A stretch of 42,159 bases of DNA from an uncultured Bacteriovoracaceae bacterium. Its GTDB lineage: Bacteria > Bdellovibrionota > Bacteriovoracia > Bacteriovoracales > Bacteriovoracaceae. The notes under the pieces are model-generated. The model had not been told where the DNA came from. It did no database searches and was given only the letters and a program-made list of their open reading frames with translations. Each line of letters opens with the position of its first letter. Positions within the stretch are counted from its first letter, which is position 1. The translations under genes and the position numbers were made by a program. Where the stretch lies: contig CAKZUQ010000007.1 in NCBI GenBank assembly GCA_937923325.1, positions 1 to 42,159 of the forward strand, given 5' to 3'. Shown in pieces: positions 14,938 to 21,839 of the stretch.

Positions 14938-16378
14938 TTTTAATCCTTAATTCAAACAGAGCATTTTCCTTACCTGGATTCATTAGCTCGATCTCACCAT
15001 TCATTTGAGTCACTAGATTTTTTACAATAGATAAACCAATACCAAGGCCATCGGGAGAAGTGTTCTTAGCTGATTTTGAACGGTAGAACTCTTCAAAGAT
15101 TTTTCCACTGTCTTGTAGGTCAATTCCTGGCCCTTCATCTTGGACCTGAAATACTAGGTGATTATCAATTAACTCTATTTTTAGAGTTCCACGTTTCCCG
15201 TATCTGATCGCATTTTTAAGTAGGTTCCTAAGAACTACTCTTAATCGGCCTTTATCAATATTTACTGATTGTTGAATTGATTTAGATATAACAATTTTAT
15301 TCTTAAACTCAGAGACAATTTCATCAATGTAGCAATGAAAATCTGAATCATTTAAAGTTGCGATATTTATAGATTTATCACTCTTATTGATTAGAACAAT
15401 ATCTTCAAAGAAGTCATTTAACCTTTTGGAGGACTTCATAAGGGCCGTGATTAACTCGTCATCATGTCCATGCTTTAGTAGTAACTCTGAGTTTAACCTG
15501 ATCCCAGTTATTGGAGTTTTAACCTCATGAACTAATTGATTTAAGAAACTTACCTTTTTAAGCACCTCTAAACGTTTATTTTTTAGTTCTAACAGATAAA
15601 GTCCAACCGCTAAGAAGAGTAGAACAAAACCAATCCCCATCAAAGTTTTTTCTCGAACGGAATTGAATTTGAAAGGATTGAACCCTTGTTTTATTTGAAT
15701 TTGAAATGGATTTGAAACTAACTCTATTTCAGTGACATTGGCATCATTTCTAAAAGCTGGAAACATCTTATTTGTTAGATAGTTTAGTGATGGTACTGAT
15801 AATGAGATAACTCCATCTTTATCAGCAATCATTAAAACATGATCAAAAGTATAGTTATTTTCTATATTACTAAAGTCTGTTTTATTTTTTAACTGTTCAA
15901 ATATAAGAGATACAGATTTTTTTTTATTTTGATCTATGAGTGTACTTTCATAAAGACTTAGTTGCTTAAACTGATAATTACTGTCAAGTGAGTGAAGTCT
16001 CTTAACAGCTAAGGCCTTATCCCAACTACCATTCTTAATAAGTTGGCTCTCAAGAAACTTTTTTTGTTCGATTTGTGATAATGCAGTAAAAGGTTTCCAA
16101 TCACCATCACTTTTAGCTTTGGACGGGAAAAAATTCTTATCAATCATTTTTCCATTACGATCAACCTTTATTGTAATGGCATTAGAGTCAGAACTTTGAT
16201 TGTAATTTTGAATCAAATAATCTTGCCAACTCTTAGTCCAGCCCTTAACGAGGTTATCTTTTTGCTGATCAATATAAAGTTGATACATTTCTTTTTCATA
16301 AGACTCTCTAAGAGTGAACGAAAAGATCACTAGAACCAACCCTAAAATGAATGTGATAAGCGATATTTTTTGTTTCAT
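14927..16378 (-). CDS. sensor histidine kinase
   Basis: The protein has 483 residues. A transmembrane helix at residues 5-23 is followed by a periplasmic sensor of about 215 residues with no recognised fold, then a second helix (about 245-265, GFVLLFLAVGLYLLEL). The HisKA domain has FLNQLVHEVKTPITGI with the phospho-accepting His. The ATPase domain has N box LLKNAIRYG, G1 DEGPGID, F box FEEFYRS and G2 GLGIGLSI. No HAMP domain is evident between helix 2 and HisKA. It is the first gene of a kinase-regulator-secreted protein operon carried by the integrated element. Confidence 0.93.
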   Translation of the reverse strand: MKQKISLITFILGLVLVIFSFTLRESYEKEMYQLYIDQQKDNLVKGWTKSWQDYLIQNYNQSSDSNAITIKVDRNGKMIDKNFFPSKAKSDGDWKPFTALSQIEQKKFLESQLIKNGSWDKALAVKRLHSLDSNYQFKQLSLYESTLIDQNKKKSVSLIFEQLKNKTDFSNIENNYTFDHVLMIADKDGVISLSVPSLNYLTNKMFPAFRNDANVTEIELVSNPFQIQIKQGFNPFKFNSVREKTLMGIGFVLLFLAVGLYLLELKNKRLEVLKKVSFLNQLVHEVKTPITGIRLNSELLLKHGHDDELITALMKSSKRLNDFFEDIVLINKSDKSINIATLNDSDFHCYIDEIVSEFKNKIVISKSIQQSVNIDKGRLRVVLRNLLKNAIRYGKRGTLKIELIDNHLVFQVQDEGPGIDLQDSGKIFEEFYRSKSAKNTSPDGLGIGLSIVKNLVTQMNGEIELMNPGKENALFELRIKNES

Positions 16379-16396
16379 TACTATTTTTTATCCAAT

Positions 16397-16418
16397 TCAT
16401 GTCATGGGAATATCATGA
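16397..16418 (-). promoter_or_regulatory. putative response-regulator box upstream of the kinase gene
   Basis: TCATGTCATGG, five bases, TCATGA, 19 bases before the kinase ATG. It has the same bases and spacing as the box at 14273-14294 except for four positions in the middle. This suggests autoregulation of the operon. Confidence 0.5.
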
Positions 16419-16484
16419 GATGAAATAATGCAGTAAATCTCTATACTTTTAAGAACTTATCACACCATGCACAATGTTTAAATG

Positions 16485-16510
16485 AGAAAAAGGCCCTAAT
16501 AAATAGGGCC
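16485..16510 (-). terminator. rho-independent terminator of the six-gene operon
   Basis: On the minus strand GGCCCTA pairs with TAGGGCC (16492-16510) around TTTAT, followed by TTTTTCTCATTT. It lies a few bases after the stop at 16517 and separates this operon from the kinase operon. Confidence 0.85.
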
Positions 16511-16516
16511 CTGAGT

Positions 16517-16846
16517 TTATCTTTGATATGGATCTTCAATGAGTCCAAGAAAGACAAGTTTAGAAATTATGGCCTTTTCAGTACGTTGAAAATCATCAGC
16601 AATCTCTTTGAATGACTTTCTCTCATTAAAGCTATCTCTCAGACGTTTGTATTCATCTCTAGTCCATGGTTCACCCTTTCTTAAAGGTTTTGTAATCCCA
16701 GCTTCTAATGCTTTCACAGACACCATTAAGGCCCTCATTATTATTGGTTCATTAAAGACTGATTCACTTGGGATCATGGCACCTGTCATTGGGTTATTTC
16801 CATTAAGTAACTCTTCAATCGTATTCTTTGCTTCTTTTAAATTCAT
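16517..16846 (-). CDS. small protein with Myb/SANT-like helices, unknown
   Basis: The ATG at 16846, with TTGGAGAA upstream, gives 109 residues and is preferred over the ATG at 16891, which lacks a ribosome binding site. The C-terminal part (about residues 60-105) reads GEPWTRDEYKRLRDSFNE, then SFKEIADDFQRTEKAIISKLVFLGLI. This is a tri-helical SANT/HTH-like pattern seen in DNA-binding proteins that count sites per chromosome or plasmid. It is the last gene of the minus-strand operon of element 2. No precise function. Confidence 0.55.
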   Translation of the reverse strand: MNLKEAKNTIEELLNGNNPMTGAMIPSESVFNEPIIMRALMVSVKALEAGITKPLRKGEPWTRDEYKRLRDSFNERKSFKEIADDFQRTEKAIISKLVFLGLIEDPYQR

Positions 16847-16881
16847 AATTTTCTCCAAAATCGGTACAGTTTCGGGATGAT

Positions 16882-17370
16882 TTAGCCCCATGAAGTAGCT
16901 AAGGCCTCTTCAAGTGGGTTGACGTAATTATCCATCTTCTTTTTTCTAATTTGATCATTAGTGACAAAGACTCTTTCAAATTCAGAATGTTTCTTGGCCC
17001 TATCAAGAACTTTTAGCTTCATATCGACTAGCTTTTCAGTAGAGACCTCTGATAGGTCACGCTTAGCAAGTTCCTCATCAATTTTTGATAGCTCCTCACC
17101 TAAACGTTTAATTTGATGAAACTCTCCTAATTTGAACTTATTGAGCATAGTTTCCTTGATCATCATTCTGTAATTGTTAATCTCATCATGGTTATCAACT
17201 TCTCTTTTACGCCATGTGGACTTTGAACCACCTAACTTTTGAGTAATTGAATCAAAGCTATGACCCTTAGCCCTTAACTCATAAAACTTTTGAATCTTCT
17301 CTTCCTTTGATAGTTTCTTGTAATCAGTTACAACAACTACTTCTTTATTATTCTTAATTTCTTTAGACAT
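16882..17370 (-). CDS. HTH protein of element 2, unknown (possible transposase/terminase-small-like)
   Basis: The ATG at 17370 is preceded by GGAG with good spacing; the upstream ATG at 17382 overlaps the previous gene's ribosome-binding region. The 162-residue protein has KIQKFYELRAKGHSFDSITQKLGGSKSTWRKRE (residues about 25-58, shown here in two parts of one HTH) and then a long charged coiled coil (about 70-145). An N-terminal HTH plus coiled coil resembles small DNA-packaging or partition-type proteins, but nothing is specific. Confidence 0.5.
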   Translation of the reverse strand: MSKEIKNNKEVVVVTDYKKLSKEEKIQKFYELRAKGHSFDSITQKLGGSKSTWRKREVDNHDEINNYRMMIKETMLNKFKLGEFHQIKRLGEELSKIDEELAKRDLSEVSTEKLVDMKLKVLDRAKKHSEFERVFVTNDQIRKKKMDNYVNPLEEALATSWG

Positions 17371-17371
17371 T

Positions 17372-17845
17372 TTATTCTCCATTTAAAAATTGTTTCATAC
17401 TTTTTTGCCAATAGGTGTCTAGGTTGATTTTCTGATAAACAAAAGGTTTCATTATTCTTGTTAAGTCCTTACTAGCGTTATGCTTTTTAAAGGCTTTTTG
17501 CATACCCATTTTCTTTGAATCTAAAATCAACTTATAAATCCTCCCTAATGACTTCGTTTTTAACTTCTTTGCTTCTACCTTTGAATATTTGTAAAAGACG
17601 TATTTGGGCGATCCATTACTGTAACTAAATGGGGAGAAGTTAACGAGATGCTCAATTTCTGAAAGATACTTAATTGGAATTTTAGAACGCTTCCTGAGTC
17701 TTTCTTCAAACTTGATTGCTCTTATGCTTTCAATATCCTCATCAAATTCAATTTCACCCACTATATGTTTAGGATTGGCCTCTGATTCATAAACAATATC
17801 GCCATTCTTGTTGTTTTGGATTGTACGACCATCTTTAAACTTCAT
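17372..17845 (-). CDS. possible C-terminal half of a replication-initiator-like protein
   Basis: The ATG at 17845, with GGAG upstream, gives 157 residues. The stretch ESIRAIKFEERLRKRSKIP resembles the '(L/I)R-x-E-x-R-(L/F)' segment of phage/plasmid replication proteins. The rest is helical and basic. It overlaps the preceding ORF (stop at 17835), and the two ORFs together have about the length of a single Rep protein of the filamentous-phage gpII/X type. Either a frameshift has split one gene or the two are translationally coupled subunits. Low confidence in the family. Confidence 0.4.
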   Translation of the reverse strand: MKFKDGRTIQNNKNGDIVYESEANPKHIVGEIEFDEDIESIRAIKFEERLRKRSKIPIKYLSEIEHLVNFSPFSYSNGSPKYVFYKYSKVEAKKLKTKSLGRIYKLILDSKKMGMQKAFKKHNASKDLTRIMKPFVYQKINLDTYWQKSMKQFLNGE

Positions 17846-18278
17846 GAAACTCTCCATAATGTTTAAGGTTATCTAGTTGAACGTACTTTCTTCTTCCATT
17901 ATGGTGAATGTAATCAATATCAAAGTCTAAGGTTTCAAAACAACAATCAAGTCTATAAACATCGCCACCCCTGAATATTCTATCAAAATGCTGACCTGTG
18001 AGTTCTCTTAACCACCTCTTGAACTGATTAAACGAATCGAACTGAGACAAATGAAAAGAAATATAAATATCAGGTAATCCATAATATCCAACATTCTTCC
18101 AATATTTAAAGCTGACCAGTTTTTGTTGATATTGATAGCAAGATACACTCAAATACTTTCTATTTTTATCATTACTAAACCTATGTAGCTTAGCTTTGGA
18201 TTTAACTCTCTCAATTAACAGTGGTATAAACTCTTTATCATCATTTAAAGATAAACCTATCAATACATCATCAATCAT
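17835..18278 (-). CDS. possible N-terminal half of a replication-initiator-like protein
   Basis: The protein has 147 residues. The middle part (KLVSFKYWKNVGYYGLPDIYISFHLSQF, then FNQFKRWLRELTG) and especially GGDVYRLDCCFETLDFDIDY resemble the 'V-x-R-L-D' region of rolling-circle/phage replication proteins. The ORF then ends shortly after HYGEFHEV, where the downstream ORF takes over in another frame. The start is ATG 18278, with AGAGAGG upstream that can be masked by a hairpin (18286-18324). Family assignment is tentative. Confidence 0.4.
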   Translation of the reverse strand: MIDDVLIGLSLNDDKEFIPLLIERVKSKAKLHRFSNDKNRKYLSVSCYQYQQKLVSFKYWKNVGYYGLPDIYISFHLSQFDSFNQFKRWLRELTGQHFDRIFRGGDVYRLDCCFETLDFDIDYIHHNGRRKYVQLDNLKHYGEFHEV

Positions 18279-18285
18279 TTTTTAA

Positions 18286-18324
18286 CCTCTCTTTCTCGCA
18301 ACCTTATCTCTTATTACAGAGAGG
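18286..18324 (-). promoter_or_regulatory. hairpin that can mask a ribosome binding site
   Basis: In the minus-strand RNA, CCUCUCU (from 18318-18324) is complementary over 7 bases to AGAGAGG (18286-18292), which is the ribosome binding site of the gene starting at 18278. The loop is 25 bases. The anti-SD arm lies at the stop codon of the upstream gene, so translation of that gene could open the site. Confidence 0.45.
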
Positions 18325-18325
18325 C

Positions 18326-18520
18326 CTATTTTTTCTTTCCGAATTGATTGATCTTCTTTTTCAACTGTTTTTCTAAGTTGATGACTTCACGGCTCTTAGA
18401 CATTTGATCTAATAACCAAGAAACTGTGCCCACATGAGGTTCAAGTTGTTTGAGTGTAATTTTAGGGTTTCTTAAATCTCTTCTTATGAGATCAATTAGG
18501 ATTCTGTGTGTTAATTTCAT
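18326..18520 (-). CDS. small basic helical protein, unknown
   Basis: The ATG at 18520 has GGAGG five bases upstream and gives 64 residues. The N-terminal half (THRILIDLIRRDLRNPKITLKQLEPHVG) is helical; LKQLEPHVGTVSWLLDQM could be a compact HTH. The tail is Lys-rich. It is the second gene of the minus-strand operon and sits just upstream of the putative replication genes, a position where plasmid regulators are often found. Unrecognised. Confidence 0.5.
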   Translation of the reverse strand: MKLTHRILIDLIRRDLRNPKITLKQLEPHVGTVSWLLDQMSKSREVINLEKQLKKKINQFGKKK

Positions 18521-18579
18521 TTTTCCTCCGATGTTCGTTAAACACACGGAGGTTTTATCGAGAAGGTCTAACTATATCC

Positions 18580-19418
18580 AAGTGAACTTAGGTGATACTG
18601 ACATTAGGCCTGAACTTTAGTCCCTGATCTTGTAGGATTAAAAAGAGAATCATTTTGTCTTTAAAGATCGAACCTCTTTTCTTATGGTCATCACTGATAG
18701 ATTCTTCAAGATTAGATAAGTCAAATGCCTCTACTTTTCCTTCTTTATGATTTTGATATAAATGCGATAGAACAAGTGCTTGTCGTTCTTTATAATCCTC
18801 AAAGTAAGTATTGTTTTTTGATAACTGTATCATGGCCCTTCTGAACGAATTACCAAGGAAAGTGACATTAACTTGAAAATTAAAGTTCTCTAAAATCAAC
18901 TTATCAAATTCATCTCTTTTTACATAAACTTCTTCTAAATAGACTTGTTCTGTAAAAATATGATCTGAAACTCCTTCCTTGTCGGGTTCACCGTAGACTG
19001 GAATATAGGCAAAAATCTTCTTCAATTCTTCTGTTGAATTATTCATATAAGAAATAAAAAATGACATAAATTCAGACTTATAACACTGCCATGAATTTAA
19101 GAGTTTTTCTTGATCAAATTCAAATTCTTGCAAATCAAAGTCAGTATTCTCACCTTCCCATTCATCTTCTGATTCTTTACCAATATGAAATAGTTCTTTT
19201 CTCTGACTCTCCTCAGGTTTCTTAGTAAAAAATAGCCGTATCTTACTGTCTAAAACAAACTGCATAAAGTCGTGAACTCCAATAAATACATCTTGATATG
19301 CTTTAAAAAGTTCAACTAATGAAATATTCAATTTGGTTAGTTCAATCTTTGTTTTACTCTTATTTCCCATAAAAAACTCGTATTTTCAGATATTTATAAA
19401 AATCACCTAAGATCACTT
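18580..19418. repeat. 17-bp inverted repeat bracketing the 260-residue gene
   Basis: AAGTGAACTTAGGTGAT at 18580-18596 is the inverted match (16 of 17) of ATCACCTAAGATCACTT at 19402-19418. The right copy lies in the divergent promoter region before the genes at 19370 and 19471. The left copy covers the stop codon of 18588-19370 and lies 60-76 bases before the next start at 18520. The spacing suggests two operators for one regulator. Confidence 0.5.
18588..19370 (-). CDS. unrecognised 260-residue protein, first gene of element 2 operon
   Basis: The protein is acidic and mostly helical, without signal peptide or membrane segment. It has an acidic stretch at about residues 65-85 (ESEDEWEGENTDFD) and a helical C-terminal half (NSFRRAMIQLSKNN, DYKERQALVLSHLYQNHKEG) that could be a winged-helix domain. 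I recognise no family. It lies divergent from the xis-like gene at 19471 and is bracketed by a 17-bp inverted repeat (18580-18596 and 19402-19418). This suggests an element-encoded regulator or an accessory gene under the same control as its neighbours. Confidence 0.5.
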   Translation of the reverse strand: MGNKSKTKIELTKLNISLVELFKAYQDVFIGVHDFMQFVLDSKIRLFFTKKPEESQRKELFHIGKESEDEWEGENTDFDLQEFEFDQEKLLNSWQCYKSEFMSFFISYMNNSTEELKKIFAYIPVYGEPDKEGVSDHIFTEQVYLEEVYVKRDEFDKLILENFNFQVNVTFLGNSFRRAMIQLSKNNTYFEDYKERQALVLSHLYQNHKEGKVEAFDLSNLEESISDDHKKRGSIFKDKMILFLILQDQGLKFRPNVSIT

Positions 19419-19470
19419 CGCAAAATAATGCTTCTATCTATAGTTTACCTTTAATTTAAAAGGAGTAAAC

Positions 19471-19680
19471 ATGAGTAAGAAAATCGAGTACATTGGTAAC
19501 AAAACGCTCTTTGACAATAAAATACTATGGACCGTGAATGATTTAGTTTCATTCACTGGGCTCGCCAAACAGACGATCTATAATAAGGTCTCAAAGGGCG
19601 AAATACCTTACAGGAAACGATGGGGGAAACTCTACTTTGTTCCCGACGAAATTCTCAATCTCATTGAAGAAGGAGGATAA
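19471..19680 (+). CDS. excisionase-like helix-turn-helix protein, element 2
   Basis: The protein has 69 residues: LWTVNDLVSFTGLAKQTIYN, then KGEIPYRKRWGKLYFVPDEI, an HTH_17/MerR-type DNA-binding fold. AAGGAG lies six bases before the ATG. It is homologous to 10046-10270, with the same order of Leu-Phe-Asp, Trp-Thr and IPYRK...FVP. It lies four bases before the integrase gene and presumably sets the direction of integration or excision. Confidence 0.8.
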   Translation: MSKKIEYIGNKTLFDNKILWTVNDLVSFTGLAKQTIYNKVSKGEIPYRKRWGKLYFVPDEILNLIEEGG

Positions 19681-19683
19681 CTC

Positions 19684-20904
19684 ATGAACAAAAAAAGAGA
19701 ATACATCTACCAAAAGCTGAAACACCAACCTGGAATCTTTAAACACAGAAAAACAGGTCACTACATGGCCAGAAAGAAGATTCGGGGGAAACAATTTTCA
19801 GCAACATTTAAAACCATTCGCCAGGCCCTGTTTTGGAAAAATACTTTCGACGGTAAGAGAACTAAGCGGTTATCAGAGAATGACTGCTCAACACTTAAAG
19901 ACGTATGGGAAACAATGAATAGACTTCATTTTCCTATTTTAGCTGAAAGTACAAAACAAGTGTGGACAAGAAGATATGAGCTATTAAAAGACCTTGAAAA
20001 TCTGCCAATGGATCATATTACTTCGACACAGATCAACGAATGGCTTGAAAAATGGGTTACTTACTATCAATCAGAAGATTGGGAAGTTCTTGGAAAAGGC
20101 AAACACGCAAGATGCAATCTCTATAATGAATTAAATCTCTTCACTACTATCTTTAATTGGTACAAGAATGAAGATGAGTTTGAAGAAGAATCTAAAAATC
20201 TTCAATCTCCAATTAGAAGAAGGCATAAGAAGTTAGCTTTTATTAAAGAACCACCTAAGAAAGATAAGAAGATACCTGTTGAAGATGCTTTTAAATTCTT
20301 TTCAGCTTTAAAGCCTATATACCGTGATCTCGCTATTACTCAGTTCTTTTGTGCTGGTCGAATTGGTGAGATTGCTGGAATCCAAATTAAAAACATAGAC
20401 CTAAAAAGAAGGACGCTTTTAATCAAGGAAACCTGTAGTTGGTGCCAAAGCAATAAGACATTTATTAAGCTAAACCCCTTTCCAAAGAATAAAGAACCTA
20501 GAGTTGTTTACATCACCGATGAGCTACTTGAGATAATTGAAAGAAGAATCACGATGAGATCTCATGGTTGCGACTTTCTCTTTCACGTAGAAGGAAGTCC
20601 ACTTAACTATGGAACAATCCAAATCAATTATCGAGGAGCTCAAAGAAAAACAGGGATTAAATACTCAGGAACTCACATTCTAAGACACGGAATGGGAACA
20701 CTTGCCAGACAAGTTGGTGGTTCACTTGATGCGGTTATGGCAATGACAGGTCATAAAGACATTAAGTTGGCCGACCATTACTCACGAATAGATGGAGCAC
20801 TTCAAAAAGAAACATCTATCAAAATAATGGAACATATAAGAGATTTGAAAGCAAAAGAAAGTGCTCAAAACTTTGAAAATGTTCTACGTTTACCTAAGGT
20901 TTGA
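19684..20904 (+). CDS. tyrosine recombinase/integrase of element 2
   Basis: The protein has 406 residues with catalytic Arg226 (AGRIGE), His331 and Arg334 (HILRHG), His357 (GHKDIK) and Tyr366 (DHYS). The ribosome binding site is GAAGGAGG. It is collinear with the integrase at 10267 along its whole length and shares long blocks (NKTFI.L.PFPKNKEPR, SGTHILRHGM, MTGHKDIKLADHYS). It also keeps a Cys-x-x-Cys (CSWC) in the catalytic domain. The core att site in mutM begins 82 bases after the stop. Two integrases of one family using one target explain the tandem array. Confidence 0.94.
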   Translation: MNKKREYIYQKLKHQPGIFKHRKTGHYMARKKIRGKQFSATFKTIRQALFWKNTFDGKRTKRLSENDCSTLKDVWETMNRLHFPILAESTKQVWTRRYELLKDLENLPMDHITSTQINEWLEKWVTYYQSEDWEVLGKGKHARCNLYNELNLFTTIFNWYKNEDEFEEESKNLQSPIRRRHKKLAFIKEPPKKDKKIPVEDAFKFFSALKPIYRDLAITQFFCAGRIGEIAGIQIKNIDLKRRTLLIKETCSWCQSNKTFIKLNPFPKNKEPRVVYITDELLEIIERRITMRSHGCDFLFHVEGSPLNYGTIQINYRGAQRKTGIKYSGTHILRHGMGTLARQVGGSLDAVMAMTGHKDIKLADHYSRIDGALQKETSIKIMEHIRDLKAKESAQNFENVLRLPKV

Positions 20905-20915
20905 TACGCTATGGG

Positions 20916-20931
20916 GCTTACAGGTGCTTAC
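20916..20931 (+). repeat. GCTTAC repeats at the right end of element 2 (arm sites)
   Basis: GCTTAC at 20916-20921 and 20926-20931 sits in GGGGCTTAC...GTGCTTACC, the same context as at 11691-11707 near the left end. This supports a pair of integrase arm sites. Confidence 0.6.
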
Positions 20932-20983
20932 CACTTATGATACTTAGTAATTAGTTAAACAATTACAAAAGGTTATAGAAAAA

Positions 20984-21799
20984 GTGCCAGAACTACCCGA
21001 AGTCCAAACAATCGCCTCACAACTAAACCAAGTGATGCCGCTAAAAATAACTAATTTCACTACTTCAAGTGTGAGTGATTCAATCATTCACACAAAAATG
21101 GAAAAACTAAAAGGCAAAACAATTGATGTTGTAAAAAGAAAAGGTAAAATGCTCAACTTTTTACTAGATGACGGAAGACATCTTTTAAGTCATCTTGGAA
21201 TGACTGGAGGGTGGCGAATATCAAAAACGAAAGTAACTGAAAAGCATACTCACCTGCAGTTTACTGGCCTTTATAATAATGAAAAAGTTTATGTGGCCTA
21301 TGTTGATCCAAGAAGATTTGGACATATGTATCTTTATGATAAAAACGAAGCACAAGCGAAATTAGCAGAACTTGGGCATGATTTAAAAAGTGAAGATTTT
21401 ACTTATAAATATTTTAAAAGCTCATTATTAAAGTACCCACAAAGACTTATTAAGGTAACTCTTCTTGATCAAAGTTTATTTGCTGGAACAGGAAATTATA
21501 TTGCCAACGAAATATGTGCTAGAGCAAAAATTATGCCAGACAGAAAAGTTGAGTCATTAACTAAGTCAGAAATAAAAAATTTATATAAGCATGTGTTTAC
21601 TGTCATTGATGGAGCAACACAAACAGGTGGTACAACTTTTGCTGGAGGTTATGCTGACACTACAGGCAGTAAAGGTAACGGTGTTGGGCATCTTGTTGTT
21701 TTTTATCAAAAAATATGCCAAATGTGCAAAAAGACGCAAGTAAAGAAAATTACACTAGCTCAACGTGGAACTTATTATTGCCCAAAATGCCAAAAATAA
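20984..21799 (+). CDS. mutM: formamidopyrimidine-DNA glycosylase
   Basis: The protein has 271 residues and removes 8-oxoguanine and other oxidised purines, then cuts the abasic site. It starts GTG then PELPEV, with the catalytic N-terminal Pro and Glu after Met removal. A VKRKGKML segment carries the conserved Lys. HLGMTGGW, DPRRFG and the GTGNYIANEI helix-two-turn-helix region follow. The C-terminal zinc finger has CQMC and CPKC. The start codon and everything upstream come from the integrated element. AAAGG lies 11 bases before GTG, a poor spacing, so expression may differ from the uninterrupted allele. Confidence 0.95.
   Translation: MPELPEVQTIASQLNQVMPLKITNFTTSSVSDSIIHTKMEKLKGKTIDVVKRKGKMLNFLLDDGRHLLSHLGMTGGWRISKTKVTEKHTHLQFTGLYNNEKVYVAYVDPRRFGHMYLYDKNEAQAKLAELGHDLKSEDFTYKYFKSSLLKYPQRLIKVTLLDQSLFAGTGNYIANEICARAKIMPDRKVESLTKSEIKNLYKHVFTVIDGATQTGGTTFAGGYADTTGSKGNGVGHLVVFYQKICQMCKKTQVKKITLAQRGTYYCPKCQK
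20987..21004 (+). other. attachment-site core inside mutM
   Basis: ccagaactacccgaagtc, identical to 11558-11575. It encodes Pro-Glu-Leu-Pro-Glu-Val, residues 2-7 of MutM, including the catalytic Pro and Glu. Recombination here leaves mutM intact but places element DNA directly upstream, including the GTG start codon. Confidence 0.88.
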
Positions 21800-21805
21800 T
21801 TTTTC

Positions 21806-21833
21806 TTGCTAAAAATTCAGAACAATTTATAAT
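21806..21833 (+). promoter_or_regulatory. sigma-70-type promoter of a probable leaderless mRNA
   Basis: TTGCTA (21806-21811), a 16-bp spacer and TATAAT (21828-21833). Only six bases separate the -10 box from the ATG at 21840. Transcription is therefore expected to begin at or next to the start codon, and there is no ribosome binding site. Confidence 0.6.
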
Positions 21834-21839
21834 ACTCGC

